DNA of 64,000 nucleotides, taken from positions 496,001 to 560,000 of the forward strand of contig NZ_BCZA01000001.1 in assembly GCF_001598475.1 (NCBI RefSeq), read 5' to 3'. The stretch is from Pantoea agglomerans NBRC 102470 (GTDB lineage Bacteria; Pseudomonadota; Gammaproteobacteria; Enterobacterales; Enterobacteriaceae). Position 1 is the stretch's first letter, and the number at the start of each line of letters is the position of its first letter. This document shows positions 27,805 to 38,655 of this stretch, in pieces. A model generated the notes under the pieces. It did not search any database. It was not told the DNA's origin and was given only the letters and a program-made list of their open reading frames with translations. Made by a program: the position numbers and the translations under genes.

Positions 27805-28437
27805 TCACTCGACTTTGTCGGGATACTCGCAGAGATCTTCAATCAGGCAGGAGCCACAGCGGGGTTTACGCGCCACGCAGGTGTAGCGGCCGTGCAGAAT
27901 CAGCCAGTGATGGCAATCAACCTTATACGCCGCCGGAACCACCTTCAGCAGCTTCTGCTCCACCTCTTCCACATTCTTACCCGGCGCAAATTTCGTCCGG
28001 TTGCTGACGCGAAAGATATGGGTATCGACGGCTATCGTCGGCCAGCCAAAGGCGGTGTTGAGCACCACATTGGCGGTTTTACGGCCGACACCGGGCAGAG
28101 CTTCCAGTGCCGCACGATCTTCCGGCACTTCGCCGTTGTGCTGCTCAAGCAGAATACGGCAGGTTTTAATCACATTTTCCGCTTTGCTGTTAAACAGGCC
28201 GATAGTTTTAATGTATTCCTTCACGCCATCCACACCCAGCGCCAGCATCGCGGCAGGCGTATTGGCCACCGGATAGAGCTTTGCGGTGGCTTTGTTCACG
28301 CTGACATCGGTCGCCTGCGCCGAGAGCAGCACCGCAATCAGCAACTCAAACGGTGAGCTGAAGTTGAGTTCGGTGGTCGGATGCGGATTATTCTGCTGCA
28401 GCCGACGGAGAATTTCGGTCCGTTTGGTCTGATTCAC
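27805..28437 (-). CDS. nth: Endonuclease III, DNA glycosylase/AP lyase
   Basis: This 210-residue base-excision enzyme removes oxidised pyrimidines. The helix-hairpin-helix ([14 protein letters not shown]) carries the catalytic Lys, the catalytic Asp is in [11 protein letters not shown], and the C-terminal 4Fe-4S site is C-X6-C-X2-C-X5-C ([17 protein letters not shown]). Its start overlaps the rsxE stop by 4 nt, so it is the last gene of the rsx operon, as in E. coli. Confidence 0.98.
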   Translation of the reverse strand: MNQTKRTEILRRLQQNNPHPTTELNFSSPFELLIAVLLSAQATDVSVNKATAKLYPVANTPAAMLALGVDGVKEYIKTIGLFNSKAENVIKTCRILLEQHNGEVPEDRAALEALPGVGRKTANVVLNTAFGWPTIAVDTHIFRVSNRTKFAPGKNVEEVEQKLLKVVPAAYKVDCHHWLILHGRYTCVARKPRCGSCLIEDLCEYPDKVE

Positions 28438-29138
28438 ACCGGTTTCCCGACGGCGTCCTGAGGGGGCGCGGTTTCGGCCGCCTGAGCACGCAGTGCTGCC
28501 CGCTGTTTCATCTTCTGATCGATCAGATATTTACCCGCCAGCATCATGCCCAGGCCGATAAAGGCGCCTGGCGGCAACATTGCCAGCAACATTGGCGAAT
28601 CGAAATGGACCACTTCGATTCGCAGCGACTTCGCCCAGGGACCGAGCAGCTGGTCGGCACCGTTAAACAGCGTGCCACTGCCGATAATTTCGCGCAGCGA
28701 TCCCAGCACCACCATAGCGCAGGTCGCGCCCATGCCGATGGCGAAGCCATCCAGCGCGGCAAGCGGAATGCTGCTTTTAGAGGCGACGGCTTCAGCACGA
28801 CCCACCACGATGCAGTTGGTCACGATCAGCGGGATAAAAATCCCCAGCGACTGATAAAGACCATAGGCATAGGCGTTGATCAGCATCTGTACGCAGCTCA
28901 CCACCGAGGCGATGATCATCACATATATCGGGATACGAATTTCCGATGGCACCCAGCGGCGCGAGGCGGAAATAAAACTGTTAGTCAGGGTCAGCACCAG
29001 CGTGGTCGCCAGACCTAAACCCAGCGCGTTGGTGGCGGTTGCCGTGACCGCCAGCAGCGGGCAGAGGCCCAGCAGCTGCACCAGCGCTGAGTTGTTCTTC
29101 CATAATCCACCGACCAGCAGGCTTTTAGCTTCACTCAT
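28434..29138 (-). CDS. rsxE: RsxE, membrane subunit of the Rsx/Rnf electron-transport complex
   Basis: The 234-residue protein has six predicted membrane helices ([20 protein letters not shown] at the N-terminus). The complex transfers electrons across the inner membrane and in E. coli keeps the SoxR [2Fe-2S] cluster reduced. The ATG at 29138 with GGAG upstream was chosen; it overlaps the rsxG stop by 8 nt. RsxE is paralogous to RsxA. Confidence 0.96.
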   Translation of the reverse strand: MSEAKSLLVGGLWKNNSALVQLLGLCPLLAVTATATNALGLGLATTLVLTLTNSFISASRRWVPSEIRIPIYVMIIASVVSCVQMLINAYAYGLYQSLGIFIPLIVTNCIVVGRAEAVASKSSIPLAALDGFAIGMGATCAMVVLGSLREIIGSGTLFNGADQLLGPWAKSLRIEVVHFDSPMLLAMLPPGAFIGLGMMLAGKYLIDQKMKQRAALRAQAAETAPPQDAVGKPV

Positions 29139-29763
29139 TTGCGTCTCCACATACCGGTAACGAAGAGAGTCTCTCCGGAAGCGTTTTCATTAACAGCGCG
29201 GTGCGTTTGGTCGCATTGACCACCGCGCGTGGGGTAATGGTGGCACCGGTGAACTGATCGAATTCACCGCCATCTTTTTTAACCGCAAAAGCTTTATCCG
29301 CCGGACCATGAACCACTTTGCCATTAAAGCTGTTGATCCAGTCAGAGATACGCAGTTCGATCTTATCCCCCAGACCGGGCGTTTCGTGGTGTTCAATCAC
29401 CCGCACGCCCAATACTTTACCCTGGAAATCGGCACCGACCAGCATCTGTATCGCACCAGAATAGCCGTCAGGTGCAGTCGTCTCCAGTGCAGCCGCGACC
29501 GGCTGGCCGCCTTTACGCGCAAGGAAGAGATGGTGCGGCGTACTGTTGCCCAGCGCTGCATCCGTGACAACGTAACAGTCCTGCTGGATGTTGTTGTCAT
29601 AAAGCTCAACAGGCACCACCTGGTCCAGCAGGTTTTTCTGCTGCAACAGGGTCTGATGTTCCACCGTCGGCCTGGTTACCGTATTTACCACTGCCGTGGC
29701 GGCGGTAGTGATCGCAGCAAAAATCGCCAGCGTTACCCCGTTTTTGCGAATCGTCTCCAGCAT
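29131..29763 (-). CDS. rsxG: RsxG, flavin-binding subunit of the Rsx complex
   Basis: This 210-residue protein has one N-terminal membrane helix and a periplasmic FMN-binding domain. The covalent FMN site is the Thr of the SGAT-type motif, here [22 protein letters not shown] and HHETPG are also conserved. It overlaps rsxE and lies 3 nt after rsxD. Confidence 0.96.
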   Translation of the reverse strand: MLETIRKNGVTLAIFAAITTAATAVVNTVTRPTVEHQTLLQQKNLLDQVVPVELYDNNIQQDCYVVTDAALGNSTPHHLFLARKGGQPVAAALETTAPDGYSGAIQMLVGADFQGKVLGVRVIEHHETPGLGDKIELRISDWINSFNGKVVHGPADKAFAVKKDGGEFDQFTGATITPRAVVNATKRTALLMKTLPERLSSLPVCGDANE

Positions 29764-29766
29764 CGC

Positions 29767-30825
29767 TTAATCCTTCTGATGGCCGTAAACGCGCGGCTGG
29801 GTGTAGTAATCGATGAGCGGCACACAGATGTTCGCCAGCAGCACAGCAAACGCTACGCCATCGGGATAACCGCCAAAGCTGCGAATCAGCCAGACCAGTA
29901 GTCCAATCAGCGCGCCATACACCAGGCGGCCACGGTTGGTGGTCGAAGCGGTCACCGGATCGGTGGCAATAAAGAACGCACCCAGCATGGTGGCACCGGA
30001 GAAAAGATGAATCAGCGGGCTGTTCAGCGATTCTGGTGAGAAGAACCAGCCCAGCGTCGCGCAGAAGGCCAGTGACAGTAGCATGGCGGCAGGGACATGC
30101 CAGCGGATAGCATTTTTCCACAGCAGGAACAGGCCGCCGGCCAGATAACCCACGTTAACCCACTGCCAGCCGAGGCCCGCCAGCACACCGCTGTAAATCG
30201 GCTGCGCCAGCAGATGTTCAGCACTGTGCCCCGCGCGTAAGCCAGTTTTAAACGTATCAAGCGGCGTCGCCTGGCTGATGCCATCAACACCCATCTGTAG
30301 CTGCTGCATGGTTTCACCCGCCAGCGTGTGGCCCCGGAACACCATGCTCAGGCTGTCCATCAGCCCGGGTTTGATCGCCTGAAGCGTATCGGGCGGCAAC
30401 CAGCTGGTCATCTGCACCGGGAAGGAGATGAGCAGGACCACATAGCCCACCATCGCCGGGTTAAACGGGTTCTGACCCAGTCCGCCATAGAGCTGTTTCG
30501 CAATGACAACAGCAAACAGGGTACCGATCACCACCAGCCACCACGGCGCCAGCGGCGGCAGGCTGATACCGATCAGGACGGCGGTCAGCAGCGCCGAGTT
30601 ATCCGCGAGGGTACTGGCAACGGGCGCTTTGCGCAGTCGCAGAATCGCTGCCTCTGTCAGCCAGGCGGTCAGCGTCGCCAGTAAGACCTGTAAAAAGGTG
30701 CCGTAGCCAAAGAAATAACACTGTGCAGCAAAACCTGGCACCGCGGCCAGCACCACCAGCAGCATGATATTGCCGGTGCTGCGGCGATTATGGGTGTAAG
30801 GAGAACTTGCGATACGAAAAGCCAT
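29767..30825 (-). CDS. rsxD: RsxD, membrane subunit with covalent FMN
   Basis: The 352-residue protein has about ten predicted membrane helices. The FMN-attachment Thr is expected in [15 protein letters not shown], identical in pattern to E. coli. [13 protein letters not shown] is also conserved. The start directly follows the rsxC stop, so translation is coupled. Confidence 0.96.
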   Translation of the reverse strand: MAFRIASSPYTHNRRSTGNIMLLVVLAAVPGFAAQCYFFGYGTFLQVLLATLTAWLTEAAILRLRKAPVASTLADNSALLTAVLIGISLPPLAPWWLVVIGTLFAVVIAKQLYGGLGQNPFNPAMVGYVVLLISFPVQMTSWLPPDTLQAIKPGLMDSLSMVFRGHTLAGETMQQLQMGVDGISQATPLDTFKTGLRAGHSAEHLLAQPIYSGVLAGLGWQWVNVGYLAGGLFLLWKNAIRWHVPAAMLLSLAFCATLGWFFSPESLNSPLIHLFSGATMLGAFFIATDPVTASTTNRGRLVYGALIGLLVWLIRSFGGYPDGVAFAVLLANICVPLIDYYTQPRVYGHQKD

Positions 30826-33369
30826 TTAATCCTCAAGCGTCGTAGACGACTGCGCTTTACGCGCTTTGGCACGGGCGATGGCGGCAGCAATAGCGGCCTT
30901 GCGCGCATCATCGGGTTGATTCAGTTCAGGTGCCTGTTCAGGTTCTGCATTGGCGTTGTTTGCCTGCTCCTGGGCCTGCTCCGCTTTATCCACCGCAAAA
31001 TGCGCGGCGGTGGCCAGTGCTGCGGCATCACGTGAAGCGGCATCCGCCTCACTTTCAGCCTGAGCGGCTTTCTTCGCTTTGGCGCGGGCGATGGCGGCCT
31101 GAACCGCGGCTTTACGCGGATCGCTTTCAGCGACGGCGTCCGGCGCGGCTTCTGCAGTTTTGTCGCCTGCGGCCTGTGCCTCGGCGTTTTCAGCCTGTGC
31201 GGCTTTCTTCGCTTTGGCGCGGGCGATAGCGGCCTGAACCGCGGCTTTACGCGGATCGGTTTCAGCGGCGGCTGGCGCAGCCTCTGCAGCGCTGTCGCCT
31301 GCGGCCTGTGCCTCGGCGTTTTCAGCCTGAGCGGCTTTCTTCGCTTTGGCGCGGGCGATGGCGGCCTGAACCGCTGCTTTACGCGGATCGCTTTCAGCGG
31401 CAGCCTCTGCAGCGCTGTCGCCTGCGGCCTGTGGTGCCTCGGCGTTTTCAGCCTGTGCGGCTTTCTTCGCTTTAGCGCGGGCGATAGCGGCCTGAACCGC
31501 GGCTTTACGCGGATCGCTTTCAGCGGCGGCGTCTGCAGCGCTGTCGTCTGCGGCCTGTGGTGCCTCGGTGCCTTCAGCCTGAGCGGCTTTCTTCGCTTTG
31601 GCGCGGGCAATGGCGGCTTCTACTGCCGATTTACGCGGATCGACACTGGCCTCAGCCCGGTTATCCGCCGCATCAACCGGCACTGTTTTCTTCGCTTTCG
31701 CCCGGGCAATAGCCGCTTCAACCGCCGCTTTACGCGGATCGACGGTCTGACGCGTCACCGGCTGGGTTTCAGCCTGCGCCTCGGCCTGACGCAGACGCGC
31801 CTGCGCATGGCGGGCTTCACGCTGGGCTTCAAGCGTTGCCTCATCCGGTTCGGCCGTCTGGCGGGCTTTCACCCGCGCTTTGGCCGCAGCCAGTTCGCTG
31901 GTATCGGTGCGGGCAACGCGTTGCTTCGCCTCTTCATGACGCGCTTCACGAGCCTGCTTTTCACGCTCCAGTCGCGCCTGGCGTGCTTCGAAGCGTGCTT
32001 TGGCTTCCAGCGTGCGTTTCGCTTCCAGATCGATGGCGCGCAGTTCCGCTTTTTCCTGACGGTAATATTGCACCAGCGGAATATTGCTCGGGCAGACATA
32101 GGCGCAGGCACCACATTCGATGCAGTCATCAATATGGTGAGCGCGCGCTTTATCGTGATCGCCGCCCTGGCTGTACCAGTAAAGCTGCTGCGGCAGCAGT
32201 TTGGCCGGACAGGCATCGGCACAGGCTGAACAGCGAATGCAGGACTGCTCTTCGTCGTTGTTGCCCATTTCACTGGCAGATGGAGCCAGAATACAGTTGG
32301 TGATCTTCACCACCGGCACATCCAGCGATGGCAGAGTAAAGCCCATCAGCGGACCGCCCATGATCACCATCTGACGCGGCGCAGGCGTGAACCCGACCTG
32401 GTGTAACAGATGGCTGATTGGGGTGCCGAGACGACTCCAGACGTTACGCGGCTGGGCAATCGCCTCGCCGGTCAGCGTCACAACGCGTTCGGTGATCGGT
32501 TCACCATTGATAATGGCCCGCTTAACCGCCCAGGCGGTGCCGACGTTCTGCATCAGCACGCCGATATCGGAGGAACGCCCGCCGTGCGGCACTTCCTTCC
32601 CGGTCAGGATGCGGGTCAACTGCTTGGCACCGCCGGAGGGATATTTGGTCGGGATGACCCGGATGTGCAGATCACGCTCGCTACCCAGCGCCTGCTTCAG
32701 TGCGGCAATGGCTTCAGGCTTGTTATCTTCAATGCCAATCAGCACCTGTTCAGCCTGTAACACCCAGGCGAGAATACGGCTGCCTTCCAGGACTTCGGCA
32801 GCGTAGTCCTGCATCAGACGATCGTCAGCGGTGATATAAGGTTCACACTCCGCCGCGTTAATAATCAGGGTTTTAACCCCGCGCAGGCCGCCCTTCAGTT
32901 TGGTGGCGGTGGGGAAACCCGCGCCGCCGAGACCGGCGATGCCGGCGTCGTGAATACGCTGCACAATGTCGGCGCGCGCATGCTGCCGGTAGTCAGGCAG
33001 CGGATCCAGCGGCATCCAGCGGTCGTCGCCATCTGGCGTCAGGAAAATGCAAAGCTCAGAGAGACCGGAAGGGTGCGCGGTCATATGCTGACCGATATCT
33101 TCAATCACGCCGGAGGTGGGCGCATGGACTGGCAGCATGCGGCCAGTGCCAAATGTCAGAGGCTGACCGCGCAGCACTTTGTCGCCAGGCGCAACGCAGA
33201 TCTCACCTTCATGTCCGATATGCTGTTTCAGCGGGATAATAAAACGGTGCGGCAACGGCAGTTCGGAGAGCGGCGTGCCGTTGGACTGGGTTTTCATTTC
33301 CGGCGGATGAATACCACCCTGAAAATCCCAGACCTTATCTTTTTTCAGGAAGTTAAACAGATTAAGCAT
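30826..33369 (-). CDS. rsxC: RsxC, NADH-binding iron-sulphur subunit with expanded Ala/Lys repeat tail
   Basis: This 847-residue subunit accepts electrons for the complex. The NADH/FMN-binding domain is at the N-terminus (about 1-340; [15 protein letters not shown]). Two 4Fe-4S sites follow: [12 protein letters not shown] and [12 protein letters not shown] (about residues 375-425). The rest is a charged coiled-coil tail with seven copies of a [18 protein letters not shown] unit. E. coli RsxC has about 740 residues; the excess is in this tail. It overlaps rsxB by 8 nt. Confidence 0.95.
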   Translation of the reverse strand: MLNLFNFLKKDKVWDFQGGIHPPEMKTQSNGTPLSELPLPHRFIIPLKQHIGHEGEICVAPGDKVLRGQPLTFGTGRMLPVHAPTSGVIEDIGQHMTAHPSGLSELCIFLTPDGDDRWMPLDPLPDYRQHARADIVQRIHDAGIAGLGGAGFPTATKLKGGLRGVKTLIINAAECEPYITADDRLMQDYAAEVLEGSRILAWVLQAEQVLIGIEDNKPEAIAALKQALGSERDLHIRVIPTKYPSGGAKQLTRILTGKEVPHGGRSSDIGVLMQNVGTAWAVKRAIINGEPITERVVTLTGEAIAQPRNVWSRLGTPISHLLHQVGFTPAPRQMVIMGGPLMGFTLPSLDVPVVKITNCILAPSASEMGNNDEEQSCIRCSACADACPAKLLPQQLYWYSQGGDHDKARAHHIDDCIECGACAYVCPSNIPLVQYYRQEKAELRAIDLEAKRTLEAKARFEARQARLEREKQAREARHEEAKQRVARTDTSELAAAKARVKARQTAEPDEATLEAQREARHAQARLRQAEAQAETQPVTRQTVDPRKAAVEAAIARAKAKKTVPVDAADNRAEASVDPRKSAVEAAIARAKAKKAAQAEGTEAPQAADDSAADAAAESDPRKAAVQAAIARAKAKKAAQAENAEAPQAAGDSAAEAAAESDPRKAAVQAAIARAKAKKAAQAENAEAQAAGDSAAEAAPAAAETDPRKAAVQAAIARAKAKKAAQAENAEAQAAGDKTAEAAPDAVAESDPRKAAVQAAIARAKAKKAAQAESEADAASRDAAALATAAHFAVDKAEQAQEQANNANAEPEQAPELNQPDDARKAAIAAAIARAKARKAQSSTTLED
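30845..31742 (-). repeat. Intragenic tandem repeats encoding the RsxC tail
   Basis: Seven in-frame copies of a unit of about 33-71 codons (typically 42-45) begin with [18 protein letters not shown] or a variant and end in an Ala/Glu-rich linker of changing length. The four central units are almost identical at DNA level, which suggests recent expansion or gene conversion. Confidence 0.9.
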
Positions 33370-33940
33370 GAGTTTCTACCGGGATCACCCGTACAGGAAT
33401 GGTATTTAAATCCCACTTCCAGTTAGCTGGCGTGGTGGCAACCGGACGCATTTCAATACAGTCAGTCGGGCAGGGCGCGACACAGAGATCGCAGCCGGTG
33501 CAGACATCGCTCAGCACGGTGTGCATGGCGCGGGTTGCCCCGACAATGGCATCTACCGGACAAGCCTGAATACATTTGGTGCAGCCAATGCAGTTGGCTT
33601 CATCAATAAACGCCACGGTGCGCACCGGCTCTTTCGCCGTTTCATCGCCATCAATCGGCTGCGGTTCAACGTTAAGCAGGGCTGCCAGCTTGAGCATGGT
33701 CTGCTCACCACCTGGCGCGCATTTATTGATCGCTTCACCATTGTTACCGACCGCATCCGCATAAGGGCGACAGCCCGGATAGCCACACTGACCGCACTGG
33801 CTCTGCGGCAGGATGGCATCAATCTGCTCAACAATAGGATCTTCTTCGACCTCAAAGCGGCGCGAGGCGTAACCCAGCAGCGCGCCGAACACCAGGCTCA
33901 GCGCACTTAATACGGCAACAGCAATCCAGATCGCGGTCAT
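33362..33940 (-). CDS. rsxB: RsxB, iron-sulphur subunit of the Rsx complex
   Basis: The 192-residue protein has an N-terminal hydrophobic anchor, a 4Fe-4S domain with CGQCGYPGC, and two ferredoxin-type clusters, [12 protein letters not shown] and [12 protein letters not shown]. It links RsxC to the membrane flavins. Its start overlaps the rsxA stop by one base, and its 3' end overlaps rsxC. Confidence 0.97.
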   Translation of the reverse strand: MTAIWIAVAVLSALSLVFGALLGYASRRFEVEEDPIVEQIDAILPQSQCGQCGYPGCRPYADAVGNNGEAINKCAPGGEQTMLKLAALLNVEPQPIDGDETAKEPVRTVAFIDEANCIGCTKCIQACPVDAIVGATRAMHTVLSDVCTGCDLCVAPCPTDCIEMRPVATTPANWKWDLNTIPVRVIPVETHA

Positions 33941-34521
33941 CAGAATTTCACCAGACCGCTGAAGCCCATAAACGCCAGCGCCATCAGGCCCGCGGTAATC
34001 AGGGCGATGGAGTTGCCTTTAAACGGGGCAGGAACATTGGCCAGCACCAGCCGCTCGCGCATACCGGCGAACAGTACCATCACCAGCGAGAAGCCGATAG
34101 AAGCACTGAAACCATACAGCGCGGCCTGCATAAAGGTGTGGTTAAGGTTGACGCTCAGCAGAGGCACGCCCAGCACCGCACAGTTGGTGGTGATCAGCGG
34201 CAGAAAGATACCCAGCAGACGATAGAGCGACGGGCTGGTTTTACGCACCACCATTTCGGTGAACTGCACCACGACGGCGATCACCAGGATATAGGCCATG
34301 GTACGCAGATAGACCAGATCCAGCGGCAGCAGGATCAGATGGTTGACCAGCCAGGCGCAGATCGAGGCCAGGGTAATGACGAATGTCGTGGCGAGGCCCA
34401 TGCCAATCGCCGTTTCCAGTTTTTTGGAAACGCCCATAAAAGGACACAGGCCGAGAAACTTCACTAATACGAAGTTATTCACCAGCACGGTGCCAACAAA
34501 GAGAAGCAGATAATCGGTCAT
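33940..34521 (-). CDS. rsxA: RsxA, membrane subunit of the Rsx complex
   Basis: The 193-residue protein with six predicted helices ([20 protein letters not shown] start) is homologous to RsxE and oriented oppositely in the membrane. It is the first gene of rsxABCDGE-nth. A gap of 123 bp separates it from ydgK and should hold the operon promoter. Confidence 0.97.
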   Translation of the reverse strand: MTDYLLLFVGTVLVNNFVLVKFLGLCPFMGVSKKLETAIGMGLATTFVITLASICAWLVNHLILLPLDLVYLRTMAYILVIAVVVQFTEMVVRKTSPSLYRLLGIFLPLITTNCAVLGVPLLSVNLNHTFMQAALYGFSASIGFSLVMVLFAGMRERLVLANVPAPFKGNSIALITAGLMALAFMGFSGLVKF

Positions 34522-34644
34522 TTTTTCGCCTGGGAGCCAGAAAGCGGCTTATTATCATTGATAGCGCGGCGTATCTCAACACCTGCGCCATCCGCTGAGC
34601 GGCAGACCGCACTCAGCATTAAATTCCTGACATAACTCACAGCA

Positions 34645-35088
34645 TTATGGCGCGATAAAGGTCGTTTTTACCCGTTTTGAGCGTTTGAAGTAGGGCACAA
34701 ACACCGCAGCGGCCAGCAGTGACAGCAGTAATGTCTGGAGGGCACGGCTATCGGTAACCGGCGTAAAAGCAAAGGTTTTCAGCGCCAGCAGCACGGTAAT
34801 CAGCAGCCAGAGCAGATAGTGACGCGGCAGGCGGCGGGAGCGCTTAAAGAACAGCCAGCTGATCCAGAGACTATAAGCCCAGACCGCCACGGCGGTGAGC
34901 AGGGAAATAGCCCAGTAAGAGAAGAGTGTGCTGCCGTGAGAAAACAGCGCCACACGCCATTCCGGATTAAACAGTGGTGTCAGATACATCGCCAGCACCA
35001 GAACGGTGGTTAACAGGGTCATTATCAGCCAGGCCAGCGGCAGCAAAAGCCAGCCACCAATACGCGGCGCAGCAACCTGTTCATTCAT
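34645..35088 (-). CDS. ydgK: YdgK, DUF2569-family inner-membrane protein
   Basis: The 147-residue protein has four predicted membrane helices and matches the DUF2569 pattern (GGWLLLPLAWLI near the N-terminus, a basic FKRSRRLPRHY loop). Function is unknown. The start at 35088 (MNEQVAAPRIGG) has AGGAA upstream; an upstream in-frame ATG is unlikely. It is positioned between rsxA and cnu exactly as in E. coli. Confidence 0.88.
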   Translation of the reverse strand: MNEQVAAPRIGGWLLLPLAWLIMTLLTTVLVLAMYLTPLFNPEWRVALFSHGSTLFSYWAISLLTAVAVWAYSLWISWLFFKRSRRLPRHYLLWLLITVLLALKTFAFTPVTDSRALQTLLLSLLAAAVFVPYFKRSKRVKTTFIAP

Positions 35089-35198
35089 CGTGGTTATTCC
35101 TGTCTCGGGGAGTCGAAGCGCAGCAGAATAACATGTCCAGAGGGGCACGCCCATCCGGACAAGATCAGCGGGATAAACAGCGATAAATCAGCCGGAAA

Positions 35199-35414
35199 TC
35201 AGACCACGTAGCGCCACACCGTTTTAGGGACACAGCCGAGATCATATAACCGTCCGCCAGAGACCAGTTCAGCACGTCGGTGATCGGCAGCCCGGTACAT
35301 ATTGATGATTTCCAGATCATTCGTCAGGGAGTAATTAAGATGATCGAAAAGCTTTTCCAGACTGTCTGAATTATTTACTTTGCGGAATTTAAGCAGGTAA
35401 TCGTGCGCAGTCAT
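35199..35414 (-). CDS. cnu: Cnu, Hha/YmoA-family nucleoid-associated regulator
   Basis: The 71-residue protein closely matches E. coli Cnu (YdgT), with [24 protein letters not shown] and [19 protein letters not shown]. Cnu binds H-NS and StpA and modulates silencing of acquired DNA; it also binds near oriC. The ATG at 35414 aligns with the E. coli start; two other Met codons lie 1 and 3 codons upstream, and none has a clear Shine-Dalgarno. It marks the left boundary of the inserted sugar block. Confidence 0.93.
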   Translation of the reverse strand: MTAHDYLLKFRKVNNSDSLEKLFDHLNYSLTNDLEIINMYRAADHRRAELVSGGRLYDLGCVPKTVWRYVV

Positions 35415-36101
35415 CATTGCCATAACAGATAGAAGTAACAAAGGAGTGCTCAGTATAGGGGGCAAGCTTATGCTGTCCAGATCATGCGGATTAAAAAAGG
35501 CGAAAATCAGATAAAAGCACCTTATTAGTCACTAAAACTCCATATCTGGCTTTTTTACTATTGTCTGAGCCAGCAACTCAGCGTCTCTATCTTAAACACC
35601 TCACTAACTTATTACGGACAGAGCCGGCATAAAGCGTTAAAAAGCAGAGGCAAAATATTATTTTTTTTCTTATTCAGCGCTGACAATGCACTAGTGGCTT
35701 TTTTCTCACCCTTTTAGCCCAAAAAAATTAACCATTCTGCACTTACTGCCAGAGAAACGTTTCGCGCCTGACCCAGACCAGCAACCTACTGTGCGGACTA
35801 TCACAAATCCCATTTTTTGTTCATCGCAGGCCGGATAACCCGTTTTGTACGCCTGGCTGTAATCGTTTCCAGTTGCAGTAAGCATAAGCGATTCTGTTTA
35901 TTACAATTATTTAACGAGCAGATTTTTTCTACTCAGCCGTTTTATCCATAACTCCCTCGTCAGCCAAACCGTGTGACTACACGTAACCCCTTTAAATTGC
36001 TCTGTTTTGTGAAGTGTGTCGCCATTATGCACCCTTTTTTAGTCCAGTCTAAGCAGGCTCTCTACCCTAAACAGCAAACGCCTTTCAGAGGATTAAAAAC
36101 T
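35415..36101. promoter_or_regulatory. 687-bp cnu-ytfQ intergenic region with operator-like sites
   Basis: No gene is seen. A 10-bp palindrome GAAACGTTTC at 35754-35763 resembles LacI-family operators. A CRP-like site TGTGC-N6-TCACA at 35790-35805 differs from consensus at one position. Both would suit catabolite- and sugar-controlled expression of ytfQ. The DNA is AT-rich compared with the flanking genes. No regulator gene accompanies the transporter here. Confidence 0.5.
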
Positions 36102-37058
36102 ATGTGGAAACGTTTACTTCTGACCACGCTGGTCAGCGCCGCGTTAACCGGCCCGATACTCGCTGCAGATATGACGGTCGGCTTCTCGCAGGTAGGTTCG
36201 GAATCTGGCTGGCGTTCGGCGGAAACCAACGTAGCGAAAAGCGAAGCCAAAAAACGCGGAATCACCCTGAAAATCGCCGACGGACAGCAGAAACAAGAGA
36301 ATCAGATCAAGGCGGTACGTTCGTTCATCGCTCAGGGCGTTGATGCCATCTTCATCGCACCGGTGGTGCAGACCGGCTGGGAGCCGGTACTGGAAGAAGC
36401 CAAAGATGCCAAAATCCCGGTTTACCTGCTGGACCGCGCCATTGTGGTAAAAGACAAATCGCTCTATCAGGCGGTGGTGACGGCTGACAACGTGCTGGAA
36501 GGCAAGCTGATTGGCGACTGGCTGGTGAAAACCGTGGGCGACAAGCAGTGTAACGTGGTGGAACTGCAGGGCACGGTGGGTGCCAGCGTGGCAATCGATC
36601 GTAAGAAAGGCTTTGCTGAAGCGATCAGCAACCATCCAAACATTAAAGTGATCCGCTCGCAGTCGGGTGACTTTACCCGCAGTAAGGGTAAAGAGGTGAT
36701 GGAGAGCTTTATCAAGGCGGAGAACAACGGCAAAAACATCTGCATGGTTTACGCGCATAACGATGATATGGCGATCGGTGCCATTCAGGCGATTAAAGAA
36801 GCTGGCCTGAAACCGGGCAAAGATATTCTGACCGGCTCGATTGATGGTGTACCGGATATCTATAAAGCGATGCTGGCGGGTGAGGCTAACGCCAACGTGG
36901 AGCTGACGCCAAACATGGCTGGCCCGGCGTTTGATGCGCTGGAAAAATTCAAGAAAGATGGCACGCTGCCGCCAAAAGTGATCAAGACCGAATCTAAGCT
37001 GTTCCTGCCTGCCGACGCGCAGAAGGAGCTGGATACCAAAAAAGGCATGGGTTACTGA
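36102..37058 (+). CDS. ytfQ: YtfQ, periplasmic galactofuranose-binding protein of an ABC importer
   Basis: The 318-residue protein has a signal peptide cut near LAAD and a ribose-binding-protein fold. Segments identical in pattern to E. coli YtfQ include TVGFSQVGSESGWRSAETN, GQQKQENQIKAVRSF, VELQGTVGASVAIDRKKGF and the GKNICMVYAHNDDMAIGAIQ hinge region. E. coli YtfQ binds galactofuranose. The ATG at 36102 has AGAGGA upstream; the frame is open further upstream but without a ribosome-binding site. A partial terminator separates it from ytfR. Confidence 0.96.
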   Translation: MWKRLLLTTLVSAALTGPILAADMTVGFSQVGSESGWRSAETNVAKSEAKKRGITLKIADGQQKQENQIKAVRSFIAQGVDAIFIAPVVQTGWEPVLEEAKDAKIPVYLLDRAIVVKDKSLYQAVVTADNVLEGKLIGDWLVKTVGDKQCNVVELQGTVGASVAIDRKKGFAEAISNHPNIKVIRSQSGDFTRSKGKEVMESFIKAENNGKNICMVYAHNDDMAIGAIQAIKEAGLKPGKDILTGSIDGVPDIYKAMLAGEANANVELTPNMAGPAFDALEKFKKDGTLPPKVIKTESKLFLPADAQKELDTKKGMGY

Positions 37059-37087
37059 TTCACCGATCAGCCGCAGACCAGCCGCAG

Positions 37088-37109
37088 ACCGCCCTACGGG
37101 GCGGTTTTT
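37088..37109 (+). terminator. Attenuating terminator between ytfQ and ytfR
   Basis: A 7-bp stem (ACCGCCC / GGGCGGT, loop TACG) is followed by five T residues. Such a hairpin typically makes the binding protein more abundant than the membrane parts. Confidence 0.75.
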
Positions 37110-37134
37110 CATGACGTGAGGCGGAGTGAGCAGA

Positions 37135-38655
37135 ATGACCACGCAAAATGAAACACCGCTGTTATCCATCAGCGGCGTCAGCAAAGGTTTTCCCGGCGTC
37201 AAAGCGCTGAATAATGTTTCCTTTGATATCCGTAAAGGGGAGATCATGGCGCTGCTGGGGGAGAACGGTGCCGGCAAGTCCACCCTGATTAAAGTGCTGA
37301 CCGGTGTTTACAGCCGTGATGCAGGGACCATCACCCTGAATGGTGAGCCGATTACGCCGCATAATACGGCGCAGGCGCAGGAGATGGGTATCGGCACCGT
37401 TTATCAGGAAGTGAATATGCTGCCGAACATGTCGGTGGCAGATAACCTCTATATTGGCCGCGAACCACGCCGCTTTGGCATGATTGACCGTCGCCGGATG
37501 GTGCGGGAGGCCGATGCGCTGATGCGGAACTATGGTTTTTCCCTCGATGTGACACGTCCGCTGGGCCACTACTCGGTGGCGATGCAGCAGATTATCGCCA
37601 TCTGCCGCGCGGTCGATCTTTCCGCCCAGGTTTTGATCCTGGATGAGCCGACAGCCAGTCTGGATGCCAGCGAGGTTGAGATGCTGTTTACCCTGATGGC
37701 GCAGTTAAAAGCCAAAGGGATGAGCCTGATTTTTGTGACGCACTTTCTCGACCAGGTGTACCGCATTACTGACCGGATTACCGTGCTGCGTAACGGGCAA
37801 TTTATCGCCACCCGCGATACCGCCACGCTGCCGCAGATTGAGCTGATTAAGCTGATGCTGGGTCGCGAACTGCTGGAGACGGCGCTGCAGCGGCAGGGCA
37901 GCACGCTGCGCAGCAATCAGCCGGTGGTGTCGTTTGAGGATTACGGCAGGAAAGGCACCATCGAGCCCTTTAACCTGGAAGTTCGTCCAGGCGAAGTCGT
38001 GGGACTGGCGGGGCTGCTGGGTTCGGGCCGCACCGAAACCGCCGAGGTGTTGTTTGGTATTCGTCGTGCCGACCGAGGAACAGCGAAGATCAAAGGCAAG
38101 GTGCAGCGCATTACTAATCCGGCGAAAGCCTCACAGCTGGGCATGGGTTTTTGCCCGGAAGATCGTAAGACTGACGGGATTATCGGCGCGGCCTCGGTTC
38201 GTGAAAATATTATTCTGGCGTTGCAGGCGCAGCGCGGCTGGTTACGGCCAATTAAGAAGCGTGAGCAGCAGGCGATTGCCGATCGTTTTATCAAGAGTCT
38301 GGGTATTCGTACGCCGCATGCAGAGCAGCCTGTGGAGCTGTTATCGGGCGGCAACCAGCAGAAGGTGCTGCTGTCGCGCTGGCTGGTGACCAAACCGCAG
38401 TTTTTAATCCTCGACGAACCAACGCGCGGCATTGATGTGGGCGCGCACGCCGAGATTATCCGTTTAATTGAATCCCTGTGCGCCGATGGTCTGGCGCTGC
38501 TGGTGATCTCCTCTGAACTCGAAGAGCTGGTCGGTTATGCCGATCGGGTGTTGATTATGCGCGATCTGAAGCAGGTGGCAGAAATTCCGCTGGAGCAGCT
38601 TTCGGTAGCGTCGATCGTCAATGCTATCGCGGACGGAGGGGTAAAACATGCTTGA
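37135..38655 (+). CDS. ytfR: YtfR, ATPase of the galactofuranose ABC importer
   Basis: The 506-residue protein has two ABC domains, as in sugar importers of the RbsA type. The first has Walker [10 protein letters not shown] and Walker B LILDEPTAS. The second has the degenerate LLGSGRTE loop, signature [15 protein letters not shown] and Walker B LILDEPTRG. It energises import together with YtfT and YjfF. The ATG at 37135 (MTTQN) has GGAG upstream; a GTG three codons earlier is possible. ytfT begins 8 nt before its stop. Confidence 0.95.
   Translation: MTTQNETPLLSISGVSKGFPGVKALNNVSFDIRKGEIMALLGENGAGKSTLIKVLTGVYSRDAGTITLNGEPITPHNTAQAQEMGIGTVYQEVNMLPNMSVADNLYIGREPRRFGMIDRRRMVREADALMRNYGFSLDVTRPLGHYSVAMQQIIAICRAVDLSAQVLILDEPTASLDASEVEMLFTLMAQLKAKGMSLIFVTHFLDQVYRITDRITVLRNGQFIATRDTATLPQIELIKLMLGRELLETALQRQGSTLRSNQPVVSFEDYGRKGTIEPFNLEVRPGEVVGLAGLLGSGRTETAEVLFGIRRADRGTAKIKGKVQRITNPAKASQLGMGFCPEDRKTDGIIGAASVRENIILALQAQRGWLRPIKKREQQAIADRFIKSLGIRTPHAEQPVELLSGGNQQKVLLSRWLVTKPQFLILDEPTRGIDVGAHAEIIRLIESLCADGLALLVISSELEELVGYADRVLIMRDLKQVAEIPLEQLSVASIVNAIADGGVKHA

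Noticed and set aside
30845..31742. RsxC repeat region as separate arginine/proline-rich genes on other frames
   Set aside because: Long frames opposite or shifted from rsxC arise because the repeat has strong codon periodicity. RsxC is the known gene here.
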